Below are positions 23,934 to 33,051 of a stretch of DNA of 64,000 nt, piece after piece; positions within the stretch are counted from its first letter, which is position 1, and every line of letters starts with the position of its first letter. Where the stretch lies: NCBI GenBank assembly GCA_049513055.1, contig JBEKWN010000001.1, positions 1-64,000 on the forward strand. Direction: 5' to 3'. Under the pieces are notes generated by a model. It did not search any database. It was not told where the DNA came from and worked only from the letters and a program-made list of their open reading frames with translations. Position numbers and translations under genes: made by a program. The stretch comes from UBA1163 sp049513055. Its GTDB lineage: Bacteria; Desulfobacterota; BSN033; UBA1163.

Positions 23934-26900
23934 ATATCTCGGCAACCTTCATCAACAGGCCTGTTGCGACGACGCTCCTCACGGTTGGCCTGGCGCTCGC
24001 CGGGGCGATTTCCTTTCGCTTGCTACCGGTGTCACCTCTGCCTCGGGTGGACTTTCCGACGATCCAGGTATCGGCGAGTCTGCCCGGAGCGGACCCCGAG
24101 ACCATGGCCACATCGGTCGCGGCGCCGCTTGAACGCCAGTTTGGACTGATCGCAGGCGTGACTGAAATGACGTCGACCAGTTCCCGCGGCTCGACAAGCA
24201 TCGTTCTGCAGTTTGATCTGGACCGCAACATCGACGGGGCTGCACGCGATGTCCAAGCTGCGATCAATGCGGCGAGAGGTTACTTGCCGTCGACTCTTCC
24301 GAGCAACCCAAACTACCGGAAAGTCAACCCGGCGGAGGCACCCATTCTCATCATAGCCCTTACATCCGACTTGGTAGGTACGGGGCAGATGTACGATGCA
24401 GCTTCGACCATCCTTCAACAGAAGCTATCCCAGGTGGAGGGTGTCGGCCAGGTGTTTGTGGGCGGCAGCTCCCTTCCCGCGGTCCGCGTGGACCTGAACC
24501 CCACGGCGTTGAACAAATACGGGATCAGCCTCGAGAACATGCGCGGTGTTCTGACCAGCACCAACATAAACCGGCCGAAGGGGCAGTTGGCGGACGAGAT
24601 GAGAACCTGGGAGATTCAGACCAACGACCAGCTCCACACCGCTGAGCAGTACCGGCCCCTCATCGTGGCCTACAGGGCCGGGGCTCCGGTGCGGCTGCCA
24701 GACGTTGCCAACGTGGAGGATTCGGTGGAGGATCTGCGTGTCGCAGGGCTGGTAAACGGAAGTCCGGCCGTGATGGTGGTCGTCTTTCGTCAGCCCGATG
24801 CAAATATCATTGATACGGTCGACCGCGTCCGCAGCTTGCTCCCGCAGTTGGAGGCAGCCATGCCCGGGGGGGTCAAGCTTACGATCGTTCAGGACCGGAC
24901 GCCCCCGATTCGCGGTTCCCTGCATGACGTTGAGCTGACGCTCGTCATCTCGGCCTGCCTCGTGATTTTGGTGGTATTCAGCTTTCTGAGAAATGTCCGC
25001 TCCACCGTTATCCCCGCCGTGGCGGTCGGGGTCTCTCTGGTCGGCACATTTGGCGTGTTGTACCTCTTTGGCTACAGCCTGGATAACCTATCCCTGATGG
25101 CCCTCACCATTGCAACGGGGTTTGTCGTTGACGATGCCATTGTCGTTCTTGAGAACATCACCCGGTACATGGAAAAGGGGGTACTGCCCCGAGAGGCAGC
25201 GTTGATGGGGTCACGGGAGATCGCCTTCACCGTCCTCTCGATGAGCGCCTCCCTGGTTGCAGTCTTCATCCCCATCCTCTTAATGGGGGGGATGGTAGGC
25301 CGTCTGTTTCGCGAGTTTGCTGTAACACTCTCTGTGGCAGTGGCTATCTCGCTGGTTTTATCGCTCACGACAACCCCTATGATGTGCGCCACGCTTCTTA
25401 AGCCTGAGAAAACCGATGGACACGGATTTCTGTATAGAGCGAGTGAGCGGATTTTCAACGGGATGCGTCAGCGCTACGATGTGACTCTCCGCTGGGCACT
25501 GCGCCACCCCCGGTTTATGCTCATTCTGACTCTGGTCACGGTCTTAGTCAATGTCGGTCTCTTTATTGTCATTCCGAAAGGCTTCTTCCCGGAGCAAGAC
25601 ACCGGACGCCTCAGCGCTACCATTCAGGCGGAGCAGGATATATCGTTTCAGGCCATGAAGGATAAGTTTACGCAAGTGGTGGACATTATCAGGAGTGATC
25701 CTGAAGTTGATTACGTAGCTGCCTTTACTGGCGGAGGAGGAGGCGGCACCACGACGAATACCGGACGGATGTTCATTACGCTAAAACCGTTTGAGCACCG
25801 GAAAGCCACCGCAGGGCAGGTGATCGCGCGGCTGCGAAGGAAGCTCGCCCAAGTGCCGGGTGCGCCGACATATTTTCAGCCAGTGCAGGATTTGCGGATC
25901 GGAGGAAGGATAGGCGCTGCATTATATCAATACACACTCCAGGGAGACAACCTGACAGAGCTTAACGCATGGGCTCCGCGTGTGCTTCAGCGGATGCGCA
26001 GCTTGCCTCAACTGGTTGATGTAAGCAGCGATCAACAGAACAAGGGGCTCCAAGCCTCGGTGGTGATCGACCGCAGCACTGCCTCCCGGCTGGGCATCAC
26101 GCCGCAGCTCATCGATGACACCCTGTACGACGCCTTCGGCCAGCGGCAGGTGTCGATCACTTACACGCTCTTAAACCAATACCACGTGGTGATGGAGGTC
26201 GAGCCGAGCTTCTGGCAACGCCCCGAAACGCTGCGGAATATTTATGTGAACTCTCCTACCGGGGCCATGGTTCCGCTCAGCGCATTCGCTCGTTTCGAAC
26301 GAACATCGACTTCACTCGCAGTGAACCACCAGAGTCAGTTTCCGTCGGTGACGATCTCGTTCAATTTACTGCCAGGAGTCGCGCTCGGGGATGGTGTAAA
26401 CACAATCAAGACGGCCACGCAGCAGATGGGGCTCCCTTCCAGTATCCGGTCAAGCTTCTCAGGTACGGCCCAGGCCTTCCAGGCCTCGCTGGCTGACGAA
26501 CCGCTTTTAATCCTGGCAGCGCTCGTGACGGTCTACATCGTCCTCGGGGTACTCTATGAGAGCTACATCCACCCGATCACCATCCTGTCCACACTGCCCT
26601 CGGCAGGTGTAGGAGCCGTGCTCGCCCTCTTGGCCTTTCGCACGGAGCTTAGCGTCATCGCCGTGATCGGCATCATTCTTTTAATCGGCATCGTGAAGAA
26701 GAACGGCATCATGATGGTCGATTTTGCACTGGAAGCAGAGCGCAAGGAGGGCAAAAGCCCTGTCGACGCGATCTATCAGGCCAGTCTCCTGCGATTCCGG
26801 CCAATTATGATGACAACGATGGCGGCGCTGCTCGGGGCGCTTCCTCTGGCGTTGGGCAGAGGGGTGGGTTCTGAGCTTCGCCGGCCGCTCGGCATCTCCA

Positions 26901-27040
26901 TCGTTGGTGGCCTCATTTTCAGCCAGATGCTCACCCTCTTTACCACGCCGGTCATTTATCTCTACCTTGATCGTTTCAGGCTTTGGCTTAAAGGCAAGAG
27001 GGGAGCGCACAAAACGACACCTATGATCCGAGAGTATTGA
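23930..27040 (+). CDS. RND-family inner-membrane efflux pump 2, MdtC-like
   Basis: A 1036-residue HAE1-type RND transporter, the second pump subunit of an MdtABC-like system. Its start overlaps the end of pump 1 by 4 bases (ATGA). The proton-relay region GFVVDDAIVVLENI and its partner GIVKKNGIMMVDFAL are intact, so it looks functional. DNA of about 26,455-26,950 is close to that of about 23,335-23,830 in pump 1, and a second shared block is near 26,070-26,155 and 22,960-23,060. Such patchwork likeness points to gene conversion between the two copies. Natural substrates cannot be predicted; in MdtABC they include bile salts and some antibiotics. Confidence 0.95.
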   Translation: MNISATFINRPVATTLLTVGLALAGAISFRLLPVSPLPRVDFPTIQVSASLPGADPETMATSVAAPLERQFGLIAGVTEMTSTSSRGSTSIVLQFDLDRNIDGAARDVQAAINAARGYLPSTLPSNPNYRKVNPAEAPILIIALTSDLVGTGQMYDAASTILQQKLSQVEGVGQVFVGGSSLPAVRVDLNPTALNKYGISLENMRGVLTSTNINRPKGQLADEMRTWEIQTNDQLHTAEQYRPLIVAYRAGAPVRLPDVANVEDSVEDLRVAGLVNGSPAVMVVVFRQPDANIIDTVDRVRSLLPQLEAAMPGGVKLTIVQDRTPPIRGSLHDVELTLVISACLVILVVFSFLRNVRSTVIPAVAVGVSLVGTFGVLYLFGYSLDNLSLMALTIATGFVVDDAIVVLENITRYMEKGVLPREAALMGSREIAFTVLSMSASLVAVFIPILLMGGMVGRLFREFAVTLSVAVAISLVLSLTTTPMMCATLLKPEKTDGHGFLYRASERIFNGMRQRYDVTLRWALRHPRFMLILTLVTVLVNVGLFIVIPKGFFPEQDTGRLSATIQAEQDISFQAMKDKFTQVVDIIRSDPEVDYVAAFTGGGGGGTTTNTGRMFITLKPFEHRKATAGQVIARLRRKLAQVPGAPTYFQPVQDLRIGGRIGAALYQYTLQGDNLTELNAWAPRVLQRMRSLPQLVDVSSDQQNKGLQASVVIDRSTASRLGITPQLIDDTLYDAFGQRQVSITYTLLNQYHVVMEVEPSFWQRPETLRNIYVNSPTGAMVPLSAFARFERTSTSLAVNHQSQFPSVTISFNLLPGVALGDGVNTIKTATQQMGLPSSIRSSFSGTAQAFQASLADEPLLILAALVTVYIVLGVLYESYIHPITILSTLPSAGVGAVLALLAFRTELSVIAVIGIILLIGIVKKNGIMMVDFALEAERKEGKSPVDAIYQASLLRFRPIMMTTMAALLGALPLALGRGVGSELRRPLGISIVGGLIFSQMLTLFTTPVIYLYLDRFRLWLKGKRGAHKTTPMIREY

Positions 27041-27119
27041 GGTGACTGCGATGCTTCATTCGTGGAACATATCTATCGAACAAATCCGGGATGGCCACCG
27101 AATTGGAAAAGAGGGTTCG

Positions 27120-28601
27120 ATGATCCGCCTAAAAGTAAGTTTTCGTGGGTGGACTTGCCGATCCATGCTTGTGGCACTCGCAGGGGCGCTTACTCTCCTG
27201 ACCGCTTGTACGGTCGGCCCGAATTACGTCAGGCCCACAGCCGAGGTACCGGGAGTTTACAAGGAGATGGAGGGCTGGAAGGTGGCACAGCCCAAGGACC
27301 ATCTCGTCCGGGGAGCATGGTGGGAGATCTTCAATGATCCTCAGTTGAATGCGTTCGAAGAGCAGGCCAATATCTCGAACCAGAGCGTGATGGTGGCGGA
27401 GGCGCAGTTTCGGCAGGCCCGAGCGCTGGTTCAGGCGGCTCGAGCAGCCTACTTTCCGACGGTCACGGTGGGGGCGTCATTTACACGCTCCCGTAGATCG
27501 GCTAATGTTGGCGGAGGAACGGGCGCCACCACGGGCGCTACATCTGATTACCTGCTGCTTGCTGACGCGTCCTGGGAACCGGACCTCTGGGGACGGGTTC
27601 GCCGCACCGTGGAAGCCAGCAAGGCAAGCGCCCAGGCGAGTGCAGCAGACCTTGAATCCACCCGCTTGCTGGTTCAAGCCGAACTTGCACAGAACTATTT
27701 TCAGCTGCGCACACTCGATGCACAGAAGCAGCTCCTGGATACGACAGTCATCGCCTTCCAAAAATCCCTCGAACTGACAAAGAACCGGTATGCGGCAGGC
27801 GTGGCCTCCAAAGGAGATGTGCTCCTGGCCGAAACCCAACTTAAGACCACTCAGGCTCAGGCGATCGACATCGGCGTACTGCGTGCGCAATTGGAGCATG
27901 CAATCGCGTTGCTCGTAGGAAGACAGGCATCTCTCTTTTCCATTCCTGTTGCTCCTCTTGGCCTGGTTCCGCCTACCATACCCGTCGGCATCCCATCAGA
28001 ACTCCTCGAACGCAGGCCTGATATCGCTGGCGCCGAGCGGCGGATTGCAGCGGCGAATGCCCAAATCGGAGTGGCGGTGGCCGCCTATTATCCAACCGTC
28101 ACGCTGAGCGCATCAGGCGGCTTTGAATCCTCAAATTTATCCAAGTGGTTGACGTGGCCGAGCCGCTTCTGGTCGGTTGGACCAGGGGTCTCGGAGACCG
28201 TGTTCGACGGGGGTTTGAGGCGGGCTCAGACCGCGGCGGCGCGCGCAGCCTACGACGCAAATGTAGCATCCTATCGTGAGACCGTGCTCACCGGATTTCA
28301 GGAGGTAGAAGACAACCTGGCCGCGCTACGCATCCTGGAGGAAGAGGCCAAGGTGCAGGAAGAGGCGGTGAGCGCAGCCCGGCAAGCGTTGACGGTAGCC
28401 ATCAACCAATATAAAGCGGGGACGGTTAATTACCTCACTGTCATAGTGGCCCAGGCTGCAGCGCTGAACATCGAAACAAATGAACTTGGCATCCTCGGTC
28501 GCCAGATGACTGCCGGCGTACTTCTCATAAAAGCTCTTGGCGGTGGCTGGGACGTATCCGCCCTACCTTCAGTCATAGGACCTTGGTGGCCAGTACCATA
28601 A
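27120..28601 (+). CDS. Outer-membrane efflux lipoprotein, NodT/OprM family
   Basis: A 493-residue TolC-like channel that completes the RND tripartite pump. From the ATG at 27,120 the protein begins with a good lipoprotein signal (RLKVSFRGWTCRSMLVALAG, then the lipobox LLTAC), followed by the family hallmark TVGPNYVRP. Two repeated coiled-coil domains follow, the second carrying ERRPDIAGAERRIAAANAQIGVA. Earlier in-frame starts at 27,042 (GTG) and 27,051 (ATG) exist, but would put ~25 polar residues before the signal; AAGAGGG sits ahead of 27,120. The gene is 79 bp after pump 2, so it belongs to the same operon. Confidence 0.92.
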   Translation: MIRLKVSFRGWTCRSMLVALAGALTLLTACTVGPNYVRPTAEVPGVYKEMEGWKVAQPKDHLVRGAWWEIFNDPQLNAFEEQANISNQSVMVAEAQFRQARALVQAARAAYFPTVTVGASFTRSRRSANVGGGTGATTGATSDYLLLADASWEPDLWGRVRRTVEASKASAQASAADLESTRLLVQAELAQNYFQLRTLDAQKQLLDTTVIAFQKSLELTKNRYAAGVASKGDVLLAETQLKTTQAQAIDIGVLRAQLEHAIALLVGRQASLFSIPVAPLGLVPPTIPVGIPSELLERRPDIAGAERRIAAANAQIGVAVAAYYPTVTLSASGGFESSNLSKWLTWPSRFWSVGPGVSETVFDGGLRRAQTAAARAAYDANVASYRETVLTGFQEVEDNLAALRILEEEAKVQEEAVSAARQALTVAINQYKAGTVNYLTVIVAQAAALNIETNELGILGRQMTAGVLLIKALGGGWDVSALPSVIGPWWPVP

Positions 28602-28644
28602 GTATCAGCAGTCTATTGAGAGATTAGGCTGCCAACGAGCAAGG

Positions 28645-28974
28645 ATGGATCAGTATCGGCGCGAATGCAATATCAAGATGTTGTGGGCACTAGCCCTGCT
28701 CGGGATCGCTTATAGTAGTTTGCTCTTTTACCAGCGGACGCTAACCGATATGAATAACGTAGATGGTATCATCGGTGTGCTGCTCGGTCTTTACATCTGC
28801 TCACATCCAGCTGCCAATGTGGTGGATATGCTTTTCTTCAGGCGAAGTGCTCGAGGTCAGTTTTCATCAAGGCAGTCCGCTATATTGTGGCTGGCGCTAA
28901 ATATGCTGGTCCTCCTGATCGGGTGGATCGTCATTTTTGTCGGGACGACACGATTTGTCAGTAGAGCAGATTAG
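28645..28974 (+). CDS. Small membrane protein of unknown function
   Basis: A 109-residue protein with three likely membrane helices (ALALLGIAYSSLLFYQ, GIIGVLLGLYICSHPAANVV and LALNMLVLLIGWIVIFVG) and short charged loops. I do not recognise the family. It follows the outer-membrane channel gene by 43 bp and shares its base composition, so it is probably the last member of the efflux operon, perhaps an accessory subunit. The ribosome site is weak (AGCAAGG close to the ATG). Confidence 0.6.
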   Translation: MDQYRRECNIKMLWALALLGIAYSSLLFYQRTLTDMNNVDGIIGVLLGLYICSHPAANVVDMLFFRRSARGQFSSRQSAILWLALNMLVLLIGWIVIFVGTTRFVSRAD

Positions 28975-29032
28975 AGCGGTTTCCTTGTGGATATACACCA
29001 CCAAAAGGATTTGGAAAATAAGGAACTACAAA

Positions 29033-29284
29033 ATGAAATTTAATAAATCCCGTCCTGATGGTGCAAATAGCTTGAAGTTGATCTTTCGTGTACTATCCCA
29101 TAAAAATTATCGTCTCTTCTTTGGCGGACAAAGTATTTCTCTGATTGGCACCTGGATGCAACAAATTGCCCTGAATTGGCTGGTATACCGGTTGACCGAT
29201 TCAGCCTTATTATTAGGTGTTGTTGGCTTCATAAGTCGAATCCCAACAGTCTCCAACCAATACCATAAAGGAGAGTGGGAATAA
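29033..29284 (+). pseudogene. Truncated MFS transporter (EntS-like) remnant
   Basis: An 83-codon frame from ATG 29,033. It matches the N-terminus of MFS exporters of the enterobactin-exporter type: FRVLSHKNYRLFFGGQSISL, then GTWMQQIALNWLVYRLTDS. Full-length members have about 400 residues and twelve helices; here the frame ends after the second helix with unrelated codons VSNQYHKGEWE. The break point is close to codon 71, where the sequence changes into what looks like the natural leader of the nitroreductase gene, including its AAAGGAGAG ribosome site. A deletion fusing the two regions is the simplest explanation. The product is unlikely to be functional. Confidence 0.8.
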
Positions 29285-29796
29285 TGGATGTTTTTACTGC
29301 CATTAGCCAAAGAAGCAGTGTGAGAGCATACAAAAATACTGATATCGGAGAGGAGAAACTAAAAAAGATATTGGAAGCAGCAAGGCTTTCGCCTTCTTCG
29401 AGCAACCACCAGGAATGAAAATTTATCGTTGTTAAGAACAAGGAAACAAGGAAAAACCTGGCCAACGCTGCCTTCGGACAGTCTTTTATCGGAGAAGCAC
29501 CGGTCGTCATTGTCGCTTGTGCTACGGAATCGAAGTCAATCATGACCTGCGGTCAACCCGCTTATACGGTGGATATATCCATCGCCTGTGCGTTTATGAT
29601 CCTACAGGCTTATGAACTGGGCTTGGGAACGTGTTGGATCGGCGCTTTCAAGGAGGATAAGGTTAAGAAAATTCTGAAGATTCCAGAACACGTTCGGGTT
29701 CTGGCTATGACTCCGTTGGGATACCCAAATCAACCACCCTCACAACAGTTCAGAAAGAGCTTGGACCAAATAGTCTGCTTTGAGAAGTATGAATGA
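29284..29796 (+). pseudogene. Nitroreductase-family gene with an in-frame stop
   Basis: The frame from ATG 29,284 encodes an FMN-dependent nitroreductase of about 170 residues: VFTAISQRSSVRAYKNTDI, EAARLSPSSSNHQE, and after the break KFIVVKNKETRKNLANAAFG, then FMILQAYELGLGTCWIGAF. Codon 45 (29,416-29,418) is TGA where relatives have Trp in the motif QPWKFIVV. The frame continues intact to 29,796 and every later motif is kept, so the loss is a single TGG-to-TGA change, either recent or a sequencing error. Re-initiation at 29,542 would give an 84-residue fragment without the flavin site. A ribosome site AAAGGAGAG lies upstream, inside the MFS remnant. Confidence 0.82.
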
Positions 29797-29875
29797 AAAG
29801 GAGACTGGCTTTCCCCTCGCTTCGTAGGTAAACTCATCAAAAAAAAAATAAATCCATATTCAGCTATCAATGACC

Positions 29876-29908
29876 AAAAGCAAGGTCAGAAATGGCTCTG
29901 CTTTTTTG
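29876..29908 (+). terminator. Possible terminator after the nitroreductase pseudogene
   Basis: AAAAGCA (29,876-29,882) can pair with TGCTTTT (29,899-29,905) and is followed by a run of six T. The stem is short with a 16-base loop, so it is weak. The surrounding gap to 30,047 contains no gene that I can support. Confidence 0.4.
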
Positions 29909-30047
29909 TGCACATTTCCACCAGTAATCGTTAACTTTCAATGTTATTTTGGAATGAAGACTTGAAGGTGAGGGCGCCAATCAAAAGTTAACCTGGTAGG
30001 ATCTACCAATTCACTTTTACCTTTTACATTTTAAAAGGCGAAGTCTT

Positions 30048-30617
30048 TTAGCCTCCTTTTTCCCAATAGAGTAGCTTTTTGATCCTCTCCAACAACGTTG
30101 GCCGGACATCGGGATTTTTTATCCGAGTCACTTTCCTCCAATCCCTCCAATCGCCCAAAAGGTCATAATAGAGACTGGCGCAGGCCCTTTGATAAAATAT
30201 TTCTGAATTGGGATTCACTTTCTGGAGGCAGGTTTGAAGTTCTCTAAAAACATGGTCCCTTTCTTCTTCATCCTCGGTGTGAAACATGAGAACTTTGGTA
30301 GATTTTGAGGTTTGGCTTGAACCGAATTTCCCTTTCACATAGTGATCTCCAAGGAAATTTTCTTCATACTCTCTTAAAACTTCCAAACACTCTTCTCGAT
30401 CCTTCAAAACCGCCACTACCTTCCAGCAGTGATAAGCCTCCTTCAATTCAATCTCTTCTTTCCAGGCCTGCAGTTGCTGATAGAGGTTGGTAATACAGGG
30501 GACACACCGGCTGTATATATTTCCTTTCGTGACCCGCAGTTTCGGATCGCTCTCAAAACTGACCCAATTATCTCTGGAATCCCTCCAGACTCTTTTGTCA
30601 AGAAAGATTTTTTTCAT
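30048..30617 (-). CDS. Conserved-looking hypothetical protein
   Basis: A 189-residue soluble protein, rich in charged residues, Trp and Tyr, with no signal peptide or membrane segment. I do not recognise its family. It has Cys residues in IYSRCVPCITNLYQ that might bind metal (CVPC), and several helices of the type EECLEVLREYEENFLGDHYV. It is transcribed away from the UPF0261 gene on the other strand, with ~80 bp between. The start codon is preceded by AGAGGAATG, which fits a ribosome site. I read it as a real gene because the frame is long, its codon use is like that of host genes and its start is good. Confidence 0.65.
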   Translation of the reverse strand: MKKIFLDKRVWRDSRDNWVSFESDPKLRVTKGNIYSRCVPCITNLYQQLQAWKEEIELKEAYHCWKVVAVLKDREECLEVLREYEENFLGDHYVKGKFGSSQTSKSTKVLMFHTEDEEERDHVFRELQTCLQKVNPNSEIFYQRACASLYYDLLGDWRDWRKVTRIKNPDVRPTLLERIKKLLYWEKGG

Positions 30618-30710
30618 TCCTCTTATCTTGACCTGACATCTTTTTGTCTTGATCGCATTTATAAATTATCATACCATAACCCAAAATAGAACCCAATGGA
30701 GGGAATTGAA

Positions 30711-31976
30711 TTGATACAAAAAACAATCGTACTTGTATCAACCTTAGATACGAAAGGTTCCGAAGCAGCTTTTTTAAAAGGTCTTATCCAAGCAAGAAGG
30801 CATCGGGTCATTCTTTTGGACACGAACACTGGGGGTGAGGCCTCCCTTTCTCCTGATATCTCTGCGAGAGAGGTGGCGAAAGCAGCAGGATGGGATATTG
30901 AAGAGATCAAGAAGATGAAGGATACAGAGAAAGCCTCCTCGATTATGATTCAAGGGGCCATCAAAAAAGTCAAAACTCTTTTAGATAAAAAAGAACTCGA
31001 CGGGATTCTTTCTTTCGGAGGTGCCTCCAATACCGCGATCGCCACAACGATTATGAAGTCCCTTCCCTTTGGGATCCCCAAAGTCATGCTCTCCAGCACA
31101 GCTGCCATGCCTGCTTATGCCGGAGGATATTTTGGTACCAAAGATATCGCCATGATCCATTCGGTGGTGGACATTGCGGGATTTAATCCACTGGTCAAAG
31201 ATGTATTGAAGAGGGCTGCCGGGGCAATCTGTGGAATGGTGGAAATGGGTGAAGGGCTTTCCTTCCTTCCCAGTGTGGCGAGAAAAAAAGATTTGATTGC
31301 CTTGACGGAATTCAAATTCTCAGAAGAATGCTGTTCCCATGTCAGGCGTCTTTTAGAAGAAAAGGGATTTGAAGTGATCCCCTTTCACGCCCAGGGGAGC
31401 GGGGACAGGGCGATGGAGGATTTAATTGGAGAGGGATTCTTCCAAGGGGTAATGGATATTGTTCCTGCGGGAGTAGGAGAAGAACTCCTGGGAGGAAACC
31501 GGGCTGCAGGTCCGAATCGTTTGGAAAGTGCTGGGGAAAAAGGAAACCCCCAGTTAATTACCCCTTGCGGATTTGATATGCTCAGTTGTGGCCCATTGGA
31601 GAGAGGGGATCGCGGAGATCCTCTTTGGGTTTCAAAGGATATTAAAAATCGAAAACTCTTCATTCCTGACGCATTCCGGGTTCAAGCCCGCACCAATGCT
31701 CAAGAACTGAGGGAGATTGCAAAAGAAGTGGCCAGAAAATTAAATCGATCAAAAGGACCTGTCACCATTCTCATTCCGTTAAAGGGATGGTCTTCTCTCG
31801 ACAAGGAAGGAATGCCTCTCTATGATCCAGAGGCAGATCAGGCTTTCATTCATGAATTAAAGATCCACATCGACCCCAAAATAAAAGTCATTGAGCTCGA
31901 CCTCCACCTCAATACCCGTGAATTTGCAGAGGAGGCCGTGAATCAATTTATGAAGCTTTACAAAAGAGAGCCCTGA
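30711..31976 (+). CDS. UPF0261 / Tm-1-like ATP-binding domain protein (copy 2)
   Basis: A 421-residue paralogue of the gene at 5033-6247. It has the same N-terminal motif TIVLVSTLDTKGSEAAFLKG and the Gly-rich SFGGASNTAIATTIM, and ends VIELDLHLNTREFAEEAV. The frame begins at ATG 30,696, but GGAGGG lies inside codons 2-4 and gives ideal spacing to TTG 30,711, where likeness to copy 1 begins, so I chose TTG. Function is not known for bacterial members; two copies next to two phenylphosphate-synthase-like loci are noteworthy. It is a single gene followed by a hairpin region. Confidence 0.82.
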   Translation: MIQKTIVLVSTLDTKGSEAAFLKGLIQARRHRVILLDTNTGGEASLSPDISAREVAKAAGWDIEEIKKMKDTEKASSIMIQGAIKKVKTLLDKKELDGILSFGGASNTAIATTIMKSLPFGIPKVMLSSTAAMPAYAGGYFGTKDIAMIHSVVDIAGFNPLVKDVLKRAAGAICGMVEMGEGLSFLPSVARKKDLIALTEFKFSEECCSHVRRLLEEKGFEVIPFHAQGSGDRAMEDLIGEGFFQGVMDIVPAGVGEELLGGNRAAGPNRLESAGEKGNPQLITPCGFDMLSCGPLERGDRGDPLWVSKDIKNRKLFIPDAFRVQARTNAQELREIAKEVARKLNRSKGPVTILIPLKGWSSLDKEGMPLYDPEADQAFIHELKIHIDPKIKVIELDLHLNTREFAEEAVNQFMKLYKREP

Positions 31977-32090
31977 AAAACTACGATAGGCTCTCTTGAT
32001 TACACCGATTTTAAAAAATGATTAAGCAGATTTCCTTTATTTCCAATACATTTCTAATCTGTGTAATCATTTCATAATCTATGTAATCAG

Positions 32091-32116
32091 AGATTTCTGG
32101 ACTTATTCAGAAATCT
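32091..32116. repeat. Hairpin repeat AGATTTCTG...CAGAAATCT, copy 1
   Basis: AGATTTCTG (32,091-32,099) and CAGAAATCT (32,108-32,116) form a perfect 9-bp stem with loop GACTTATT. A closely similar hairpin with loop GACTTTTTT lies at 35,178-35,206. It sits between the convergent UPF0261 copy 2 and LysR genes and may act as a two-way terminator. Upstream, near 32,060-32,090, is an AT-rich segment with repeated AATCTRTGTAATCA wording. Confidence 0.65.
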
Positions 32117-32133
32117 ACAAGACAAAGAAATCT

Positions 32134-33051
32134 TTATGAAGTGGCCATGGCACTTGGCAGGACCGATTCTTTTTTTAACTCCTTCACCATTTTCAGAAAG
32201 GCTTGGCTCGGAGGGGAGAGAGATTTTTCACCATGGTAAATGATATCGGTAAAGAAAATAATGTTACCCTCTTCAATGGGTATGACTTTTAAGGTCCCCT
32301 CCTCCAGTTCCTCCTTGATATCGGGTTCAAACATGAAAGACACCCCTTTGTTCTGCTTCACATAGCCCACAATAAAGTCCAGACTGCTTGCTTCAATAAT
32401 CACCGATGGCCAGATCCCATATTCCTGAAATTTTCTCAGAATGGCCGTTCTGGAACCAGACCCCTTCTCCCTCAAAATTACCGGTTCACCATTCAATTCT
32501 CTCAGGGAGATACTCTTTCGTTGTGAAAACCTATGTTCTGGCGAAGCAACCAGAACAAACTCTACCGTTGAGAAAAAGATGGATTTGATTTTTCGGTCAA
32601 GGTTCAGTTGGGAGATAAGGGCAAGTTCATTCTTCTTCTCAAGGACACTCTTCGCCATATCCTCAGAGTTCCCTTCATCCAAAATCACTTTGATGCGCGG
32701 GAATCTCCTTTGAAACTCGGAGAGCAAGGAAGGCATGATGTAACGAGCATAATTTTTCGTTGTTCCAATTTGAAGCGTTCCTCTCATCAATTTCTTGAAG
32801 TCCCTCATTTTCTCATTGGCATCAGACACGAGATCAAAAATCTTCTCAGCATACTGGTAGAGGAGCTCTCCCGCTTCGGTCAACTGCATTCTTTTCCCTA
32901 CTTGTTGAATGAGTTTCAAATTCAACGACTTTTCCAAGGATTTGACCTGGATGGTGACAGCAGGTTGGGTCACATTCAACTCTTCTGCTGCGCGAGTAAA
33001 ACTTTTTTTCTTTATAACTAAATAAAATGCCTCCAGTTGTCTGAGATTCAA
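32134..33051 (-). CDS. LysR-family transcriptional regulator (copy 2)
   Basis: A 305-residue LysR-type regulator with helix-turn-helix in the first 60 residues (EAFYLVIKKKSFTRAAEEL, then NVTQPAVTIQVKSLEKSL) and an effector-binding domain behind. It is divergent from the FAD-oxidoreductase operon, whose promoter region at 33,436-33,466 has a large palindrome, so it probably controls that operon. It shares general form with the LysR at 10,782-11,708 (for example the stretch LQIGTTKNYARYIMPSLLS here and LKIGTTESYSKGLMPKLLSG there), which suggests that the two catabolic loci are regulated by related proteins. Confidence 0.9.
   Translation of the reverse strand: MNLRQLEAFYLVIKKKSFTRAAEELNVTQPAVTIQVKSLEKSLNLKLIQQVGKRMQLTEAGELLYQYAEKIFDLVSDANEKMRDFKKLMRGTLQIGTTKNYARYIMPSLLSEFQRRFPRIKVILDEGNSEDMAKSVLEKKNELALISQLNLDRKIKSIFFSTVEFVLVASPEHRFSQRKSISLRELNGEPVILREKGSGSRTAILRKFQEYGIWPSVIIEASSLDFIVGYVKQNKGVSFMFEPDIKEELEEGTLKVIPIEEGNIIFFTDIIYHGEKSLSPPSQAFLKMVKELKKESVLPSAMATS

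Noticed and set aside
29416..29418. TGA as a selenocysteine codon in the nitroreductase
   Set aside because: Relatives have Trp there, not Cys, and I see no bacterial SECIS-like hairpin right after the TGA. A nonsense change is simpler.
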